A stretch of 59,853 bases of DNA from a virus, in the IMG/VR virus record IMGVR_UViG_3300027668_001596, positions 1 through 59,853 of that record. One strand, 5' to 3'. Below are positions 52,114-59,727 of this stretch, in pieces. Position numbers and translations under genes: made by a program. Positions within the stretch are counted from its first letter, which is position 1; every line of letters starts with the position of its first letter. A model generated the notes under the pieces. It searched no databases. It saw nothing but the letters and a program-made list of their open reading frames with translations, and had not been told where the DNA came from.

Positions 52114-52624
52114 CGCTGTATTCAATGCTGACACTATCGTTCTAACTGATGGCGAAAAACTATTACGACTCAACAACGTATTTGATGAAGACTTAATCCA
52201 CAACTTACAAGATCTCAAGGACGACATTGCTCCTAGAAAAGAAGCACGAAATAGACAAACATGGGACTTACAATTAGCCGATGAAGATAAGGAAGCTATC
52301 AAGTCAGCAGTTGAAACAGCAATGGATACCAAATATCAGCACATGGGTGTAAGCCTATGGGAAGACTCGGAAGGGTATTACACACAGAAACATATAGAAG
52401 AAGAGCATGTCAATGCATCCATGCAAGTATATCTCCCGGCAGACAACTGTGCATTGCCCAACACAGGCAGTATAGTTTACGACGGTATACAAGAGTACCA
52501 AGTACCTTTCGTTCCTAACACAGGATACATTTTATCTAATAGTAACACAACTGTTCACAGTAGTGGCGAGCCAGTTAAGGCTGGACATGTAAGACGTAGT
52601 GTCTACTTCTACTTTAGAAAATGA
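52082..52624 (+). CDS. 2OG-Fe(II) oxygenase-like protein
   Basis: 180 residues. The HVNASMQVYLP strand aligns with the strand carrying HxD in the paralogues at 29191 and 29855, but here the acidic residue is replaced by asparagine (HVN). FVPNTGYIL and TVHSSGEP supply the distal His and VRRSVYFYF the Arg. Loss of the carboxylate could mean no iron activity, or a halogenase-like or structural role. Late expression. Confidence 0.65.
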   Translation: MKKTSLIPICNAVFNADTIVLTDGEKLLRLNNVFDEDLIHNLQDLKDDIAPRKEARNRQTWDLQLADEDKEAIKSAVETAMDTKYQHMGVSLWEDSEGYYTQKHIEEEHVNASMQVYLPADNCALPNTGSIVYDGIQEYQVPFVPNTGYILSNSNTTVHSSGEPVKAGHVRRSVYFYFRK

Positions 52625-52989
52625 ATCAAGATAGCCTACAATACCAAATAGCATTCAAACTCCAACAAGAATACGATACATTAACTAAGTATCCAGTTAA
52701 GGAAGTGTTGTACATGTTATTTAGAAACATACAACTAACAGACAACAAGATCTCTGGACTTAGGATGACTAAGCTGGGCTTTGGTTTGCTCAAGAGCCAG
52801 TATGCTTACTATCCTTTTCTTATAGGAGAGGAAGGAGTACACAAGAACTTGTTAATAACATTGCACAAACATATGATGTGGCCCTACTACATTGATAAGA
52901 AACAGTTAGTAATGTTTAGTGGCGACGATGCTATGTGGATGAAGATGTATGGAAACGATATCGAGAAATTCACAAAAAGCATAAAATAA
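52621..52989 (+). CDS. hypothetical protein, 122 aa
   Basis: ATGA-coupled to the oxygenase. Helical and aromatic (YAYYPFLIGEEGVHKNLLITL) with MMWPYYIDKKQLVMFSG. Conserved-looking in T4-like marine phages by impression only. Unknown. Confidence 0.6.
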   Translation: MNQDSLQYQIAFKLQQEYDTLTKYPVKEVLYMLFRNIQLTDNKISGLRMTKLGFGLLKSQYAYYPFLIGEEGVHKNLLITLHKHMMWPYYIDKKQLVMFSGDDAMWMKMYGNDIEKFTKSIK

Positions 52990-53004
52990 GGGCTAAATAT
53001 AGCT

Positions 53005-54156
53005 ATGTCAAGAGATTACAGCACAATACAACCCTGGAGTCAATCATCCACCTTACCCAGGTTATCACAGCCACATGCATCCTTAAATGGTAGAATAGAA
53101 AAGTCTGATATCAAAGGATTTAAAAAATTCCAATGGCAACCTAGTGACACTCGAGCATTGGCACATGATAGTTGGAGTCATACATTCGATGAGCTGTTTT
53201 ATACAGTAAACAGACAAAACTTCAGAGCAGATCAATTTAACAAGGTAAACGATAAGCCTGTACTAATGAGTCTAGGCGATAGTTATACATATGGTATAGG
53301 TGTACGTGATGCTGAGACTTGGCCCAGCATAGTAGCAAACAAACTGGACATGGTTAACTGGAACATGTCAAGTGGCGGAGGGTCTAATCAGGACATGTAT
53401 TTCATATTCCAGCAAATGATATCCGCTGGCTATATTCCAGATGTAGTATGTATCATGTGGTCATTCAAGGAGAGGAGTGTTGTGAGTAGAAACGTTATCT
53501 CACCTGTGGTTGAAGAAACAGATATAATGCCTGCCGTTGGTCCTGGTTCGAAAGCAAGTGGTAGTGGTTCCTTAACATACTATCTCGATGGTGTAACCGA
53601 CGGGGTTGGTAAGCCGATGAGAAATGATCCTGAGCAAAGGGCTACAGCATACAGCAAATCAATTAACACTATGCTAGAGAGAAGGCTAAATGTGCCAGTG
53701 GAACAACGAAAGCATGTGGATGATATACATCATAAAATAACCACCAAGTTCCAGGGAGTTGGTAATGATGTTGAAATAAAGTCATCGGGTAGTACGAGCG
53801 ATGCACCGCTAACTAAGTCATTGTTATTACAATCTATGCACACAGACTCAGAATATACTGACTTTTTTATTATTCGTAGTGCTATTGTTAACCTATGTAA
53901 AGCACACAATATTAAAGTTAGAGAAACATTCCAAGATCATCTATTACATAAGTTTGCATTGGCATACATAGTGCCGGTGGAGGGTTGGAGTACAGGTCCG
54001 TATCCGTTAAATCCATACACATTACAAGAGGACTATGCTAGAGACTCTATACAAGAAGGCACAGGACATTTTGGTCCAGCAACACTAGAAGCAATAGCAA
54101 ATTATTATTTAAGCACATTGCACAATGAACGCAAATTGTACAATGAACAGCCATAA
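53005..54156 (+). CDS. SGNH-hydrolase-like protein
   Basis: 383 residues. LSLGDSYTYGIG (block I, nucleophile Ser) and GGGSNQDMYF (block III-like N) identify a GDSL/SGNH esterase core; TGHFGPATLEAIANYY near the end gives the block V His. The N-terminal 85 residues are unrelated and may target it. Deacetylates or hydrolyses esters of host surface glycans in related phage proteins; substrate unknown here. GCTAAATA precedes its ATG by 5 nt. Confidence 0.75.
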   Translation: MSRDYSTIQPWSQSSTLPRLSQPHASLNGRIEKSDIKGFKKFQWQPSDTRALAHDSWSHTFDELFYTVNRQNFRADQFNKVNDKPVLMSLGDSYTYGIGVRDAETWPSIVANKLDMVNWNMSSGGGSNQDMYFIFQQMISAGYIPDVVCIMWSFKERSVVSRNVISPVVEETDIMPAVGPGSKASGSGSLTYYLDGVTDGVGKPMRNDPEQRATAYSKSINTMLERRLNVPVEQRKHVDDIHHKITTKFQGVGNDVEIKSSGSTSDAPLTKSLLLQSMHTDSEYTDFFIIRSAIVNLCKAHNIKVRETFQDHLLHKFALAYIVPVEGWSTGPYPLNPYTLQEDYARDSIQEGTGHFGPATLEAIANYYLSTLHNERKLYNEQP

Positions 54157-54159
54157 AAA

Positions 54160-54177
54160 AGCACACCGAAGTGTGCT
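54160..54177. terminator. bidirectional terminator between convergent genes
   Basis: AGCACAC pairs with GTGTGCT around CGAA. On the minus strand six T follow the stem. It closes both the SGNH gene and the minus-strand repeat gene. Confidence 0.8.
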
Positions 54178-54194
54178 CTTCATAACCATATAAA

Positions 54195-54842
54195 TTATAC
54201 GATTGGGTTTCCGTTCTCATCCATAGCTGGTGCTGGCATATCTGTAGGCATAGTCTCTACATTTGGCTCAACGTGCTCTGGCATGTCTGTAGGCATTGGT
54301 GCTTCTACTGGCATGTCTGTAGGCATTGGTGCTTCTGCTGGTGCTGGTGCTTCATAATGAACTTCATCATGTGCTGGCATAGTGTTAGCTTCTTGGAACT
54401 GCTCACCTACGTCCATAGCTGGTACTTCAGCAACGTGCATTTCTGCTTCGTCATGCTGTTCATACTCGTATGCTATTGCGGCTGTAGTTAAGTAGTCATT
54501 TGACCAATCATCGTGCTCTGTCTCAACCCACTCACCACCTTCGTAGTTAGTGTTGGTATCACAGTTATAAATGTAGTCGTTCTCGTCCCATTCGACTGGA
54601 ACTGGCTCCATCCATGTTTGTGTTACTAGGTCCCAATATGCGCCATCTCCAAAACCTTCTGGTTTTGCGTGAGTTGGTGTTGCTGGATCCATGTAATCAC
54701 CTGTTGTTGGTGCATTGAATGTAAAGTCATATGTTTCAACTGGCTCTACGTGTGGAATATCAATCATCATTTGTTCTAGTTCGACTAGTTGTTTTCTGAG
54801 TGAGTATATTAAATTGGCTATATCTGCTCTTGGGTCTATCAT
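54195..54842 (-). CDS. acidic repeat-containing structural-type protein
   Basis: 215 residues, Asp/Glu/Pro rich. N-terminal helix (IANLIYSLRKQLVELEQMM), then an aromatic acidic segment (DGAYWDLVTQTWMEPVPVEWDENDY). The tail is built of PMPTDMPVEAPMPTDMP-type repeats. Ribosome site AGGAG. Late box on the minus strand. Likely a virion protein or fibre connector with a flexible tail; not recognised by family. Confidence 0.65.
   Translation of the reverse strand: MIDPRADIANLIYSLRKQLVELEQMMIDIPHVEPVETYDFTFNAPTTGDYMDPATPTHAKPEGFGDGAYWDLVTQTWMEPVPVEWDENDYIYNCDTNTNYEGGEWVETEHDDWSNDYLTTAAIAYEYEQHDEAEMHVAEVPAMDVGEQFQEANTMPAHDEVHYEAPAPAEAPMPTDMPVEAPMPTDMPEHVEPNVETMPTDMPAPAMDENGNPIV
54280..54336 (-). repeat. 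30-bp-period tandem repeat in acidic protein
   Basis: A 27-bp identical segment begins at 54280 and again at 54310, encoding the EAPMPTDMP repeat. Expansion or contraction by slippage is expected. Confidence 0.8.
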
Positions 54843-54906
54843 GTTGTCTCCTGTATATGTGAGGGTTAATTTGCAAATTTCAGTGTGTTTCTGTGTTATG
54901 TCACTG

Positions 54907-54914
54907 TATTTATC
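54907..54914 (-). promoter_or_regulatory. T4-type late promoter box GATAAATA (minus strand)
   Basis: Plus-strand TATTTATC reads GATAAATA on the minus strand, 64 nt before the ATG of the acidic repeat gene. Confidence 0.6.
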
Positions 54915-54925
54915 GTATTTTCGTG

Positions 54926-54933
54926 TATAAATA
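54926..54933 (+). promoter_or_regulatory. possible T4-type late box TATAAATA
   Basis: Exact consensus on the plus strand, back to back with the minus-strand box, but 134 nt ahead of the 55068 gene and upstream of its early promoter. It may give a second, late transcript. Confidence 0.4.
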
Positions 54934-54980
54934 ACAGTATAGTATTACTAATACAGGCCCTTAAGGGCAATTAGATGCAC

Positions 54981-55003
54981 TTTTACCAGTTTTTACGGTA
55001 AAA
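54981..55003 (+). promoter_or_regulatory. TTTTACC-N9-GGTAAAA dyad before promoter
   Basis: Perfect 7-bp inverted repeat with a 9-nt loop directly before the -35 region of the promoter at 55009. The same TACC-N9-GGTA core precedes the promoter at 25536. Candidate operator or terminator. Confidence 0.4.
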
Positions 55004-55008
55004 AAAGG

Positions 55009-55037
55009 TTGACTTTGACCACGAAAACCGGTATAAT
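55009..55037 (+). promoter_or_regulatory. strong sigma70-type promoter
   Basis: TTGACT (55009-55014), 17-nt spacer, TATAAT (55032-55037), flanked by AAAAAAGG upstream and TGTATATTAA downstream. Confidence 0.88.
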
Positions 55038-55067
55038 ATATGTATATTAAGCAAAAAAGGAAACAAT

Positions 55068-55469
55068 ATGTTCGTAATAGTAAATAAGAAAAACAACTCA
55101 ATAGCAACTGAGCCTAGCAGACGTCAGTCAAACAACATGTATTCTACAGCGGCGGCGGCTAAAGCTGGTATTACTAGAACTATTAAGCATTATACCAAAG
55201 CAATTGAACAAGTTGCTGAAGTAGTTGCTAATGGTGAAGCTGAGTATATGGCTCCAATGTACAACATATTTAGAGAAGCTACTGATAAAGACCTTGGTAG
55301 AACTCATTATGCTGATAAGGCTAACTACAGAGTTATGGACAGTCAAGAGTATATGCTAATTGAGCCTATGGTTGAGAAGCGTAACATAATGACTGGTGAG
55401 ACTTTTAAGGAGTCAATTAACACTCCTTACTATTTGTCAGCTAGTTCAGAAACTTATTGGAGTGCTTAA
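55068..55469 (+). CDS. hypothetical early protein, 133 aa
   Basis: Mixed basic start (VNKKNNSIATEPSRRQSN), an Ala/Ile helix (YSTAAAAKAGITRTIKHYTKAIEQVAEVV) and a C-terminal part with Tyr and Asp. Driven by one of the strongest-looking promoters. Likely an early host-takeover or regulatory protein; not recognised. Confidence 0.65.
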   Translation: MFVIVNKKNNSIATEPSRRQSNNMYSTAAAAKAGITRTIKHYTKAIEQVAEVVANGEAEYMAPMYNIFREATDKDLGRTHYADKANYRVMDSQEYMLIEPMVEKRNIMTGETFKESINTPYYLSASSETYWSA

Positions 55470-55470
55470 G

Positions 55471-55824
55471 ATGTCAGATTACAAAATTATTGATGTTAAC
55501 GAGAGAGATCCTTCAGGGACTTCTCTTAAAGGTTACATACAAGAAGATTATTCAACACTAGTTCAAGCGTTCGGTGAGCCACACTATCAGCAAACAGCAG
55601 ATGCTGTCGAAGATAAGGTTTTCACTTCATGGGAACTAGAGTTTACTATCCAAGAGGATGGTGAAGAGGAATTTGAAACATTCCGTGCAACAATTTATGA
55701 TTGGAAAGAAGATAGTCCTAGGGTGGCAAAAGAGACACCTAAGTACAAATGGCATGTAGGTGGCGACCACTACTTGTCTGTCGATGCTGTTCAGAAGTGG
55801 ATAACACAGACTTATACCTCATAA
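55471..55824 (+). CDS. hypothetical early protein, 117 aa
   Basis: ATG at 55471, one base after the previous stop; the longer frame from 55396 overlaps upstream coding. Acidic, with strands FTSWELEFTIQEDGEEEFETF and ATIYDWKED. Shares the promoter at 55009. Unknown. Confidence 0.65.
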   Translation: MSDYKIIDVNERDPSGTSLKGYIQEDYSTLVQAFGEPHYQQTADAVEDKVFTSWELEFTIQEDGEEEFETFRATIYDWKEDSPRVAKETPKYKWHVGGDHYLSVDAVQKWITQTYTS

Positions 55825-55829
55825 AAAGG

Positions 55830-55858
55830 TTGACTTTGACCACGAAAAGTGGTATAAT
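55830..55858 (+). promoter_or_regulatory. strong sigma70-type promoter
   Basis: TTGACT (55830-55835), 17-nt spacer, TATAAT (55853-55858). Its first 15 spacer bases are identical to those of the promoter at 55009. The spacer contains CCAC-N5-GTGG. Confidence 0.88.
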
Positions 55859-55895
55859 AGTTATATAAACAAAAGATAAAGCGTAGGAGCATTAT

Positions 55896-56450
55896 ATGAA
55901 GAATTTAATTTTAATCCCATTACTACTAGTTAGTACCGTTGCATTTGCTGGTCAATCAGCAAATATGGAAGTGATCGATGTGCAGGAGTTTTATACTAAA
56001 ACTAATGTAAGTGTCCCAACTGAAGTTAATGAGCAACAATGTTATAACCAGGACAGATATGCTAACAATGGTAGACGTCCTAACAGCAGAGGACTGCTTG
56101 AATACGGAGTTAACGGTGGATTTGGTTCTACTGGTGGTCTAATTGGTACAGCGACTGGAGTTGCTATTATCGATGAGCTTGGTGGTAACGATGCCGCTAA
56201 AATACTTGGTGGACTACTTGGTAACAAGATTGGTAACGATATCTCTGACAAGAAGAGACGTTCTAACCATAATAACAAGAACGGCGTACATTGTGAGATG
56301 GTTACTAGAGTTGTGTATGTTAGACAACAACAAAACGTACTATCACATTACGTGGTAACAGTAACAGACGGCTACAACGAATATGACATTAATAGACAGG
56401 CGGCACCATTCATTGGCGAGACTATTAGAGTGAATGTTAGCGTTTGGTAA
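55896..56450 (+). CDS. exported glycine-zipper protein
   Basis: 184 residues. Signal peptide MKNLILIPLLLVSTVAFA with an AFA-type cleavage site and no lipobox cysteine. A glycine-zipper membrane segment (GLIGTATGVAIIDELGG and ILGGLLGNKIGNDIS) is followed by a C-terminal beta domain (VTRVVYVRQQQNVLSHYVVTV). The layout resembles bacterial 17-kDa/SlyB-type envelope proteins. Ribosome site GTAGGAG. Early expressed, so it may alter the host envelope, perhaps against superinfection. Confidence 0.75.
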   Translation: MKNLILIPLLLVSTVAFAGQSANMEVIDVQEFYTKTNVSVPTEVNEQQCYNQDRYANNGRRPNSRGLLEYGVNGGFGSTGGLIGTATGVAIIDELGGNDAAKILGGLLGNKIGNDISDKKRRSNHNNKNGVHCEMVTRVVYVRQQQNVLSHYVVTVTDGYNEYDINRQAAPFIGETIRVNVSVW

Positions 56451-56470
56451 GAGCAACATATAAACTAAAA

Positions 56471-56494
56471 AGCAACGTTATCGTTGCTTTTTTT
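56471..56494 (+). terminator. Rho-independent terminator
   Basis: AGCAACG pairs with CGTTGCT around a TTAT loop, followed by six T. Confidence 0.88.
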
Positions 56495-56508
56495 ATGGAA
56501 GAAAAAGG

Positions 56509-56537
56509 TTGACTTCTGCCAGGAAATCCGGTATAAT
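56509..56537 (+). promoter_or_regulatory. strong sigma70-type promoter for DNA ligase
   Basis: TTGACT (56509-56514), 17-nt spacer, TATAAT (56532-56537), then TGTATATTAA and a GTAGGAG ribosome site. Confidence 0.88.
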
Positions 56538-56569
56538 ACATGTATATTAAATAAAACGTAGGAGTTTTT

Positions 56570-57889
56570 ATGAACCCATGGAATTACATACAAAGACTAG
56601 AAGCTGATAACAGCTCACTAGCGAAGCAGGTTATCTTAGAAGAAGCTCTAACATATAATTGCTCAGAAGATCAGCAAGGAACGATGTCAAACTATTCTGA
56701 CAATGATTTTATTATGGGTGTCCAGTGGGCACTTGATCCGTTAGTTACATTTGGCGTTAAGCAAGTTCCTATTAGAGAAGGTGCTGATGGTGAAGGGCTT
56801 CCAATGAAAGAGTTTGAAGAGTTAGCAAGTCAATTGAAGCACAGAGTCCTTACTGGACATGCGGCTCGTGATGCTATTATCCAAGACATGGAAATGGCTA
56901 CTAATGAGCAATGGAACGATTGGTACAGACGAATACTAATCAAAGACCTTCGTTGTGGTACTGGTGCTAAACTTATTAATAAAGTAAAGAAAGATACGGT
57001 TCCAATGTTTGGATGTATGTTAGCACATGATGGTGCTAAACATCCTAAGAAGATTGCAGGCGAATGTTTTATCGAATTTAAGTATGATGGCGTAAGAGTT
57101 ATTGCTATCGTAATTAATGGAGATGCTACATTGTATTCACGTAGCGGTAAGTTACTTGAAAACTTCCCTCATGTTAACGAAGCATTAAGTAAGCCTGAGT
57201 TTGAAGGACTAGTATTTGATGGTGAAGTGATGTCAGAAGACTTCCAAGCACTTATGAGACAAGTTCATCGTAAAAGTAATGCTCAGACACAAGACAGTTA
57301 CCTAGCAGTATTTGACATGTTAACCTTAGAAGAATTTGAAGCTAAAGGTACTGACATGAGTGCAAGGGATAGACGTGAGCGTCTAGTAGAGCTAAGTGGA
57401 TCGTTTAACAGCACAATCCAGTTAGTAGAAGCAATGCTATTTGACTTAGACACTGACTTAGGTAAGGAAGAGTTTAAGACTGCAAACAAAGTAGCACTAG
57501 AACAAGGCTATGAAGGATTAATGATTAAGCCGGCGGACATGGGCTACAAATGTAGCAGAAGCCATGCATGGTTAAAGATTAAGCCGTTCATTGAAGTTAC
57601 TCTTAAAGTTACTGGACTCGAAGAAGGAACAGGCAAAAACGCAGGCATGACAGGTGCGTTGATAGTCGAAGGAACAGACGATGGCAAGTTCTTCCAACTC
57701 AATGTTGGTAGTGGACTTACAGATGATATGAGGAAAGACATTTGGGCAGTACAAGACGCAGTCGTTGGACAGCTAGTAGAGATTAGAGCTGATGCGGCAA
57801 CACAAAGTCAAGACGCTGGTGACGTATGGAGCCTAAGGTTCCCACGTTTTAAAACATTCAGAGGATTCGCAGTTGGCGAAAAGCTATAA
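56570..57889 (+). CDS. 30: ATP-dependent DNA ligase (gp30-like)
   Basis: 439 residues. EFKYDGVR (Lys171 is the adenylated residue) followed by ATLYSRSGK (motif III-like region), VFDGEVM, EGLMIKP (motif IV) and SHAWLKIKP (motif V) are complete, and an OB domain follows. It seals nicks in phage DNA replication and repair. An N-terminal helical DNA-binding domain spans about 1-130, as in T4 gp30. Overlaps a small gene at its stop. Confidence 0.95.
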   Translation: MNPWNYIQRLEADNSSLAKQVILEEALTYNCSEDQQGTMSNYSDNDFIMGVQWALDPLVTFGVKQVPIREGADGEGLPMKEFEELASQLKHRVLTGHAARDAIIQDMEMATNEQWNDWYRRILIKDLRCGTGAKLINKVKKDTVPMFGCMLAHDGAKHPKKIAGECFIEFKYDGVRVIAIVINGDATLYSRSGKLLENFPHVNEALSKPEFEGLVFDGEVMSEDFQALMRQVHRKSNAQTQDSYLAVFDMLTLEEFEAKGTDMSARDRRERLVELSGSFNSTIQLVEAMLFDLDTDLGKEEFKTANKVALEQGYEGLMIKPADMGYKCSRSHAWLKIKPFIEVTLKVTGLEEGTGKNAGMTGALIVEGTDDGKFFQLNVGSGLTDDMRKDIWAVQDAVVGQLVEIRADAATQSQDAGDVWSLRFPRFKTFRGFAVGEKL

Positions 57890-58008
57890 TGGAATTGTTT
57901 TTATACGAAGCCGTTACTATGCAAATAAGCAAGGCTGAGGACAAGGATGCAGAAGAGAGACGAAAATTAAGTGACTGGATTAAAGGTCAGTTAGGATTTG
58001 GATCATGA
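57889..58008 (+). CDS. hypothetical small protein, 39 aa
   Basis: Read directly; starts within the ligase stop (TAATG) and ends in an ATGA overlap. Amphipathic, charged helix (SKAEDKDAEERRKLSDWIKG). Unknown. Confidence 0.5.
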   Translation: MELFLYEAVTMQISKAEDKDAEERRKLSDWIKGQLGFGS

Positions 58009-58373
58009 CTAAGAAGAACAAGATAGCAATGAGTAATGCCTTACAATTGGCATTAAAGATTACTGCAACCTGTTTTATATTCGTAGGACTTACATTAGCC
58101 CTAGGTATAAAGAACAATGCACACATTGAAATATACAGTTACCTAGCATTATTTGTAGGAACCTTCGTGTACATTATACACAGTTACAGAGCTAATGACC
58201 ATATGGTATTATTACTCGCAGTAGCAGGGTTTACACTTACTGGTAACTTATTTCTAGACACTGAGACTGCTATGCTAATTGCAGACAACTATGGCATTGC
58301 ACTCAGTGAAGAACAGGGATTTTTCGGCAAGTACGGAAGTCTAATAGTTAGCGTATTGAAAGAGCTAGTGTAA
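58005..58373 (+). CDS. membrane protein, 122 aa
   Basis: Three likely membrane segments (LKITATCFIFVGLTLALGI, YSYLALFVGTFVYIIHSY, MVLLLAVAGFTLTGNLF). ATG overlaps the previous stop. Followed immediately by a second membrane protein, so the pair may form a complex. Function unknown. Confidence 0.65.
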   Translation: MTKKNKIAMSNALQLALKITATCFIFVGLTLALGIKNNAHIEIYSYLALFVGTFVYIIHSYRANDHMVLLLAVAGFTLTGNLFLDTETAMLIADNYGIALSEEQGFFGKYGSLIVSVLKELV

Positions 58374-58822
58374 TGAAGAAAGACGGCACCAAAGAAGTTG
58401 AGCAGGTAGAGATAGCACCAAGCAAGTTGAATGAACGTGTAGAAGATCAGTTTGCTGGTAGCACAATGACCAAAGCAGGTAGACTTGCTATGGAACTTAA
58501 TGCTGAACGCAGACGACTCAAGCAAGAGTTAGCAGAGAGTTCTGCCTCTATGGAAGAGCTACAACTTGAAGTTGAAGACCTAAAACCTTCAACTCCCACA
58601 GGAACTGTAGACAGTTATGTTAAATGGATCGCTACTATACTAGGTGTAGTTGGCGTGTTTATCATGAGTGCTGGGTTTGGTACTGCTGGACAGGTTTGTT
58701 ACGCACTGGCGGCTTGTAGTTGGGTGTACGTTGGGCATTGTTGGAACGACAAAGCTATTATGATTGGTAGTGCTATTAGTGGCACCGCCGTGTTAATGAA
58801 CTTAGTGGAGGTATTAGTATAA
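58373..58822 (+). CDS. coiled-coil membrane protein, 149 aa
   Basis: N-terminal charged coiled coil (AERRRLKQELAESSASMEELQLEVEDL, about 45-72), then three hydrophobic segments (IATILGVVGVFIMSAGFG, VCYALAACSWVYVGH, IMIGSAISGTAVLMNL). One-base overlaps on both sides. Function unknown. Confidence 0.65.
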   Translation: MKKDGTKEVEQVEIAPSKLNERVEDQFAGSTMTKAGRLAMELNAERRRLKQELAESSASMEELQLEVEDLKPSTPTGTVDSYVKWIATILGVVGVFIMSAGFGTAGQVCYALAACSWVYVGHCWNDKAIMIGSAISGTAVLMNLVEVLV

Positions 58823-59154
58823 TGCAAAAGGTTACTATAGACGATATAGGCGGAGAGCTTATCAAAGACACAGAAGTGTACACACTCAAAGACAATAGAC
58901 TATTAAACAAATTGGTGTTGAGCAGTACTCTACTTAGAGCTGGCAAGAACACAACAGGGCATAGGCATGTAGGACAGGAAGAGGTATATTACTTCACAGA
59001 AGGCAAAGGCACGATGGAAGTTGACCACAGAGTATTTCCCATTACAGCAGGCGATATTATTTTAGTTGAAGATGGAGAGTTTCATAAGGTCTATAACACA
59101 GGACACTTGGGACTTAATTTTGTTTGTGTTTTTAATGGCGAAAGGAGTCACTAA
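58822..59154 (+). CDS. cupin-domain protein
   Basis: 110 residues, a single cupin barrel. GHRHVGQEEVYYFTEGKGTMEV carries the first motif (HxH...E) and GEFHKVYNTG the second (His). These four ligands bind a metal. Such small cupins are often sugar epimerase- or isomerase-like or simple dioxygenases; substrate not deducible. Confidence 0.85.
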   Translation: MQKVTIDDIGGELIKDTEVYTLKDNRLLNKLVLSSTLLRAGKNTTGHRHVGQEEVYYFTEGKGTMEVDHRVFPITAGDIILVEDGEFHKVYNTGHLGLNFVCVFNGERSH

Positions 59155-59360
59155 TGAATTATTATGAATCAGTACCAGTTACCTGTGAAGACAATGGCAG
59201 AGTTGTGGATGGAGAAGTTGTTAACTTTGCTCCCAAAGAGTATATGACCGTAGCCTTAAATGGAATGCAGTTAAGTATGCAATGGGATAGCAAATTACAA
59301 GAGTATAGAGCCGGCATGAGTGGATTAGACTTTAAAGCAGATGCTCCCAAACAATATTAA
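59154..59360 (+). CDS. hypothetical protein, 68 aa
   Basis: Beta-rich small protein (VVNFAPKEYMTVALNGMQLSMQWDSKLQEYRA). One-base overlap with the cupin gene and with the next small frame. Unknown. Confidence 0.6.
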   Translation: MNYYESVPVTCEDNGRVVDGEVVNFAPKEYMTVALNGMQLSMQWDSKLQEYRAGMSGLDFKADAPKQY

Positions 59361-59440
59361 TGCGTAGCCTATACAATTGTAGCATAGTAGCACAAATATG
59401 TTTCTTAGTAGTTTTAATCAGTATAGTTAGCAAAGGATAA
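59360..59440 (+). CDS. possible small membrane peptide, 26 aa
   Basis: TAATG-coupled start; one hydrophobic helix (IVAQICFLVVLISIVSKG). Very short, supported by the coupling only. Confidence 0.35.
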   Translation: MRSLYNCSIVAQICFLVVLISIVSKG

Positions 59441-59444
59441 CCAA

Positions 59445-59633
59445 ATGCACACCAACATAAACAATAACAAACGTAAAGCTCGTCAAGTTGCAGGCTTACT
59501 TAATAAAAAGAATATCAGAGTGCCCGTTAGCACCGTTACCCACACAACGGCTGAAGTTGCCAAGCATTTCTTAGAGTGGCGTAAACAAAAACAGAATAAA
59601 ACATTAATTGGGCATAATAATCCTCCCAATTAA
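59445..59633 (+). CDS. hypothetical basic protein, 62 aa
   Basis: Basic start (NNNKRKARQVAGLLNKKNIRVP) and a helix with VAKHFLEWRKQKQNK; may bind nucleic acid. Ends in GHNNPPN. Followed by an AT-rich stretch of repeated TTAATT. Confidence 0.55.
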   Translation: MHTNINNNKRKARQVAGLLNKKNIRVPVSTVTHTTAEVAKHFLEWRKQKQNKTLIGHNNPPN

Positions 59634-59669
59634 TTTAATTAATCTATTTAATTAAACATAATTAACAGT

Positions 59670-59726
59670 ATGAAAGCATTTATTATATATTCAATAATAT
59701 GGCTCATTATGGTTAACTGCATATAA
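59670..59726 (+). CDS. possible tiny membrane peptide, 18 aa
   Basis: Short hydrophobic frame (MKAFIIYSIIWLIMVNCI) ahead of the last gene. No clear ribosome site; listed for completeness. Confidence 0.2.
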   Translation: MKAFIIYSIIWLIMVNCI

Positions 59727-59727
59727 T

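Noticed and set aside
54273-54491. Cys/Trp-rich plus-strand frame opposite the acidic repeat protein
   Set aside because: It is the complement of the PTDMP repeats and has no start signal.
59590-59670. AT-rich TTAATT-repeat stretch as a replication origin
   Set aside because: Too short, with no iterons, initiator-binding boxes or skew evidence available from this window.
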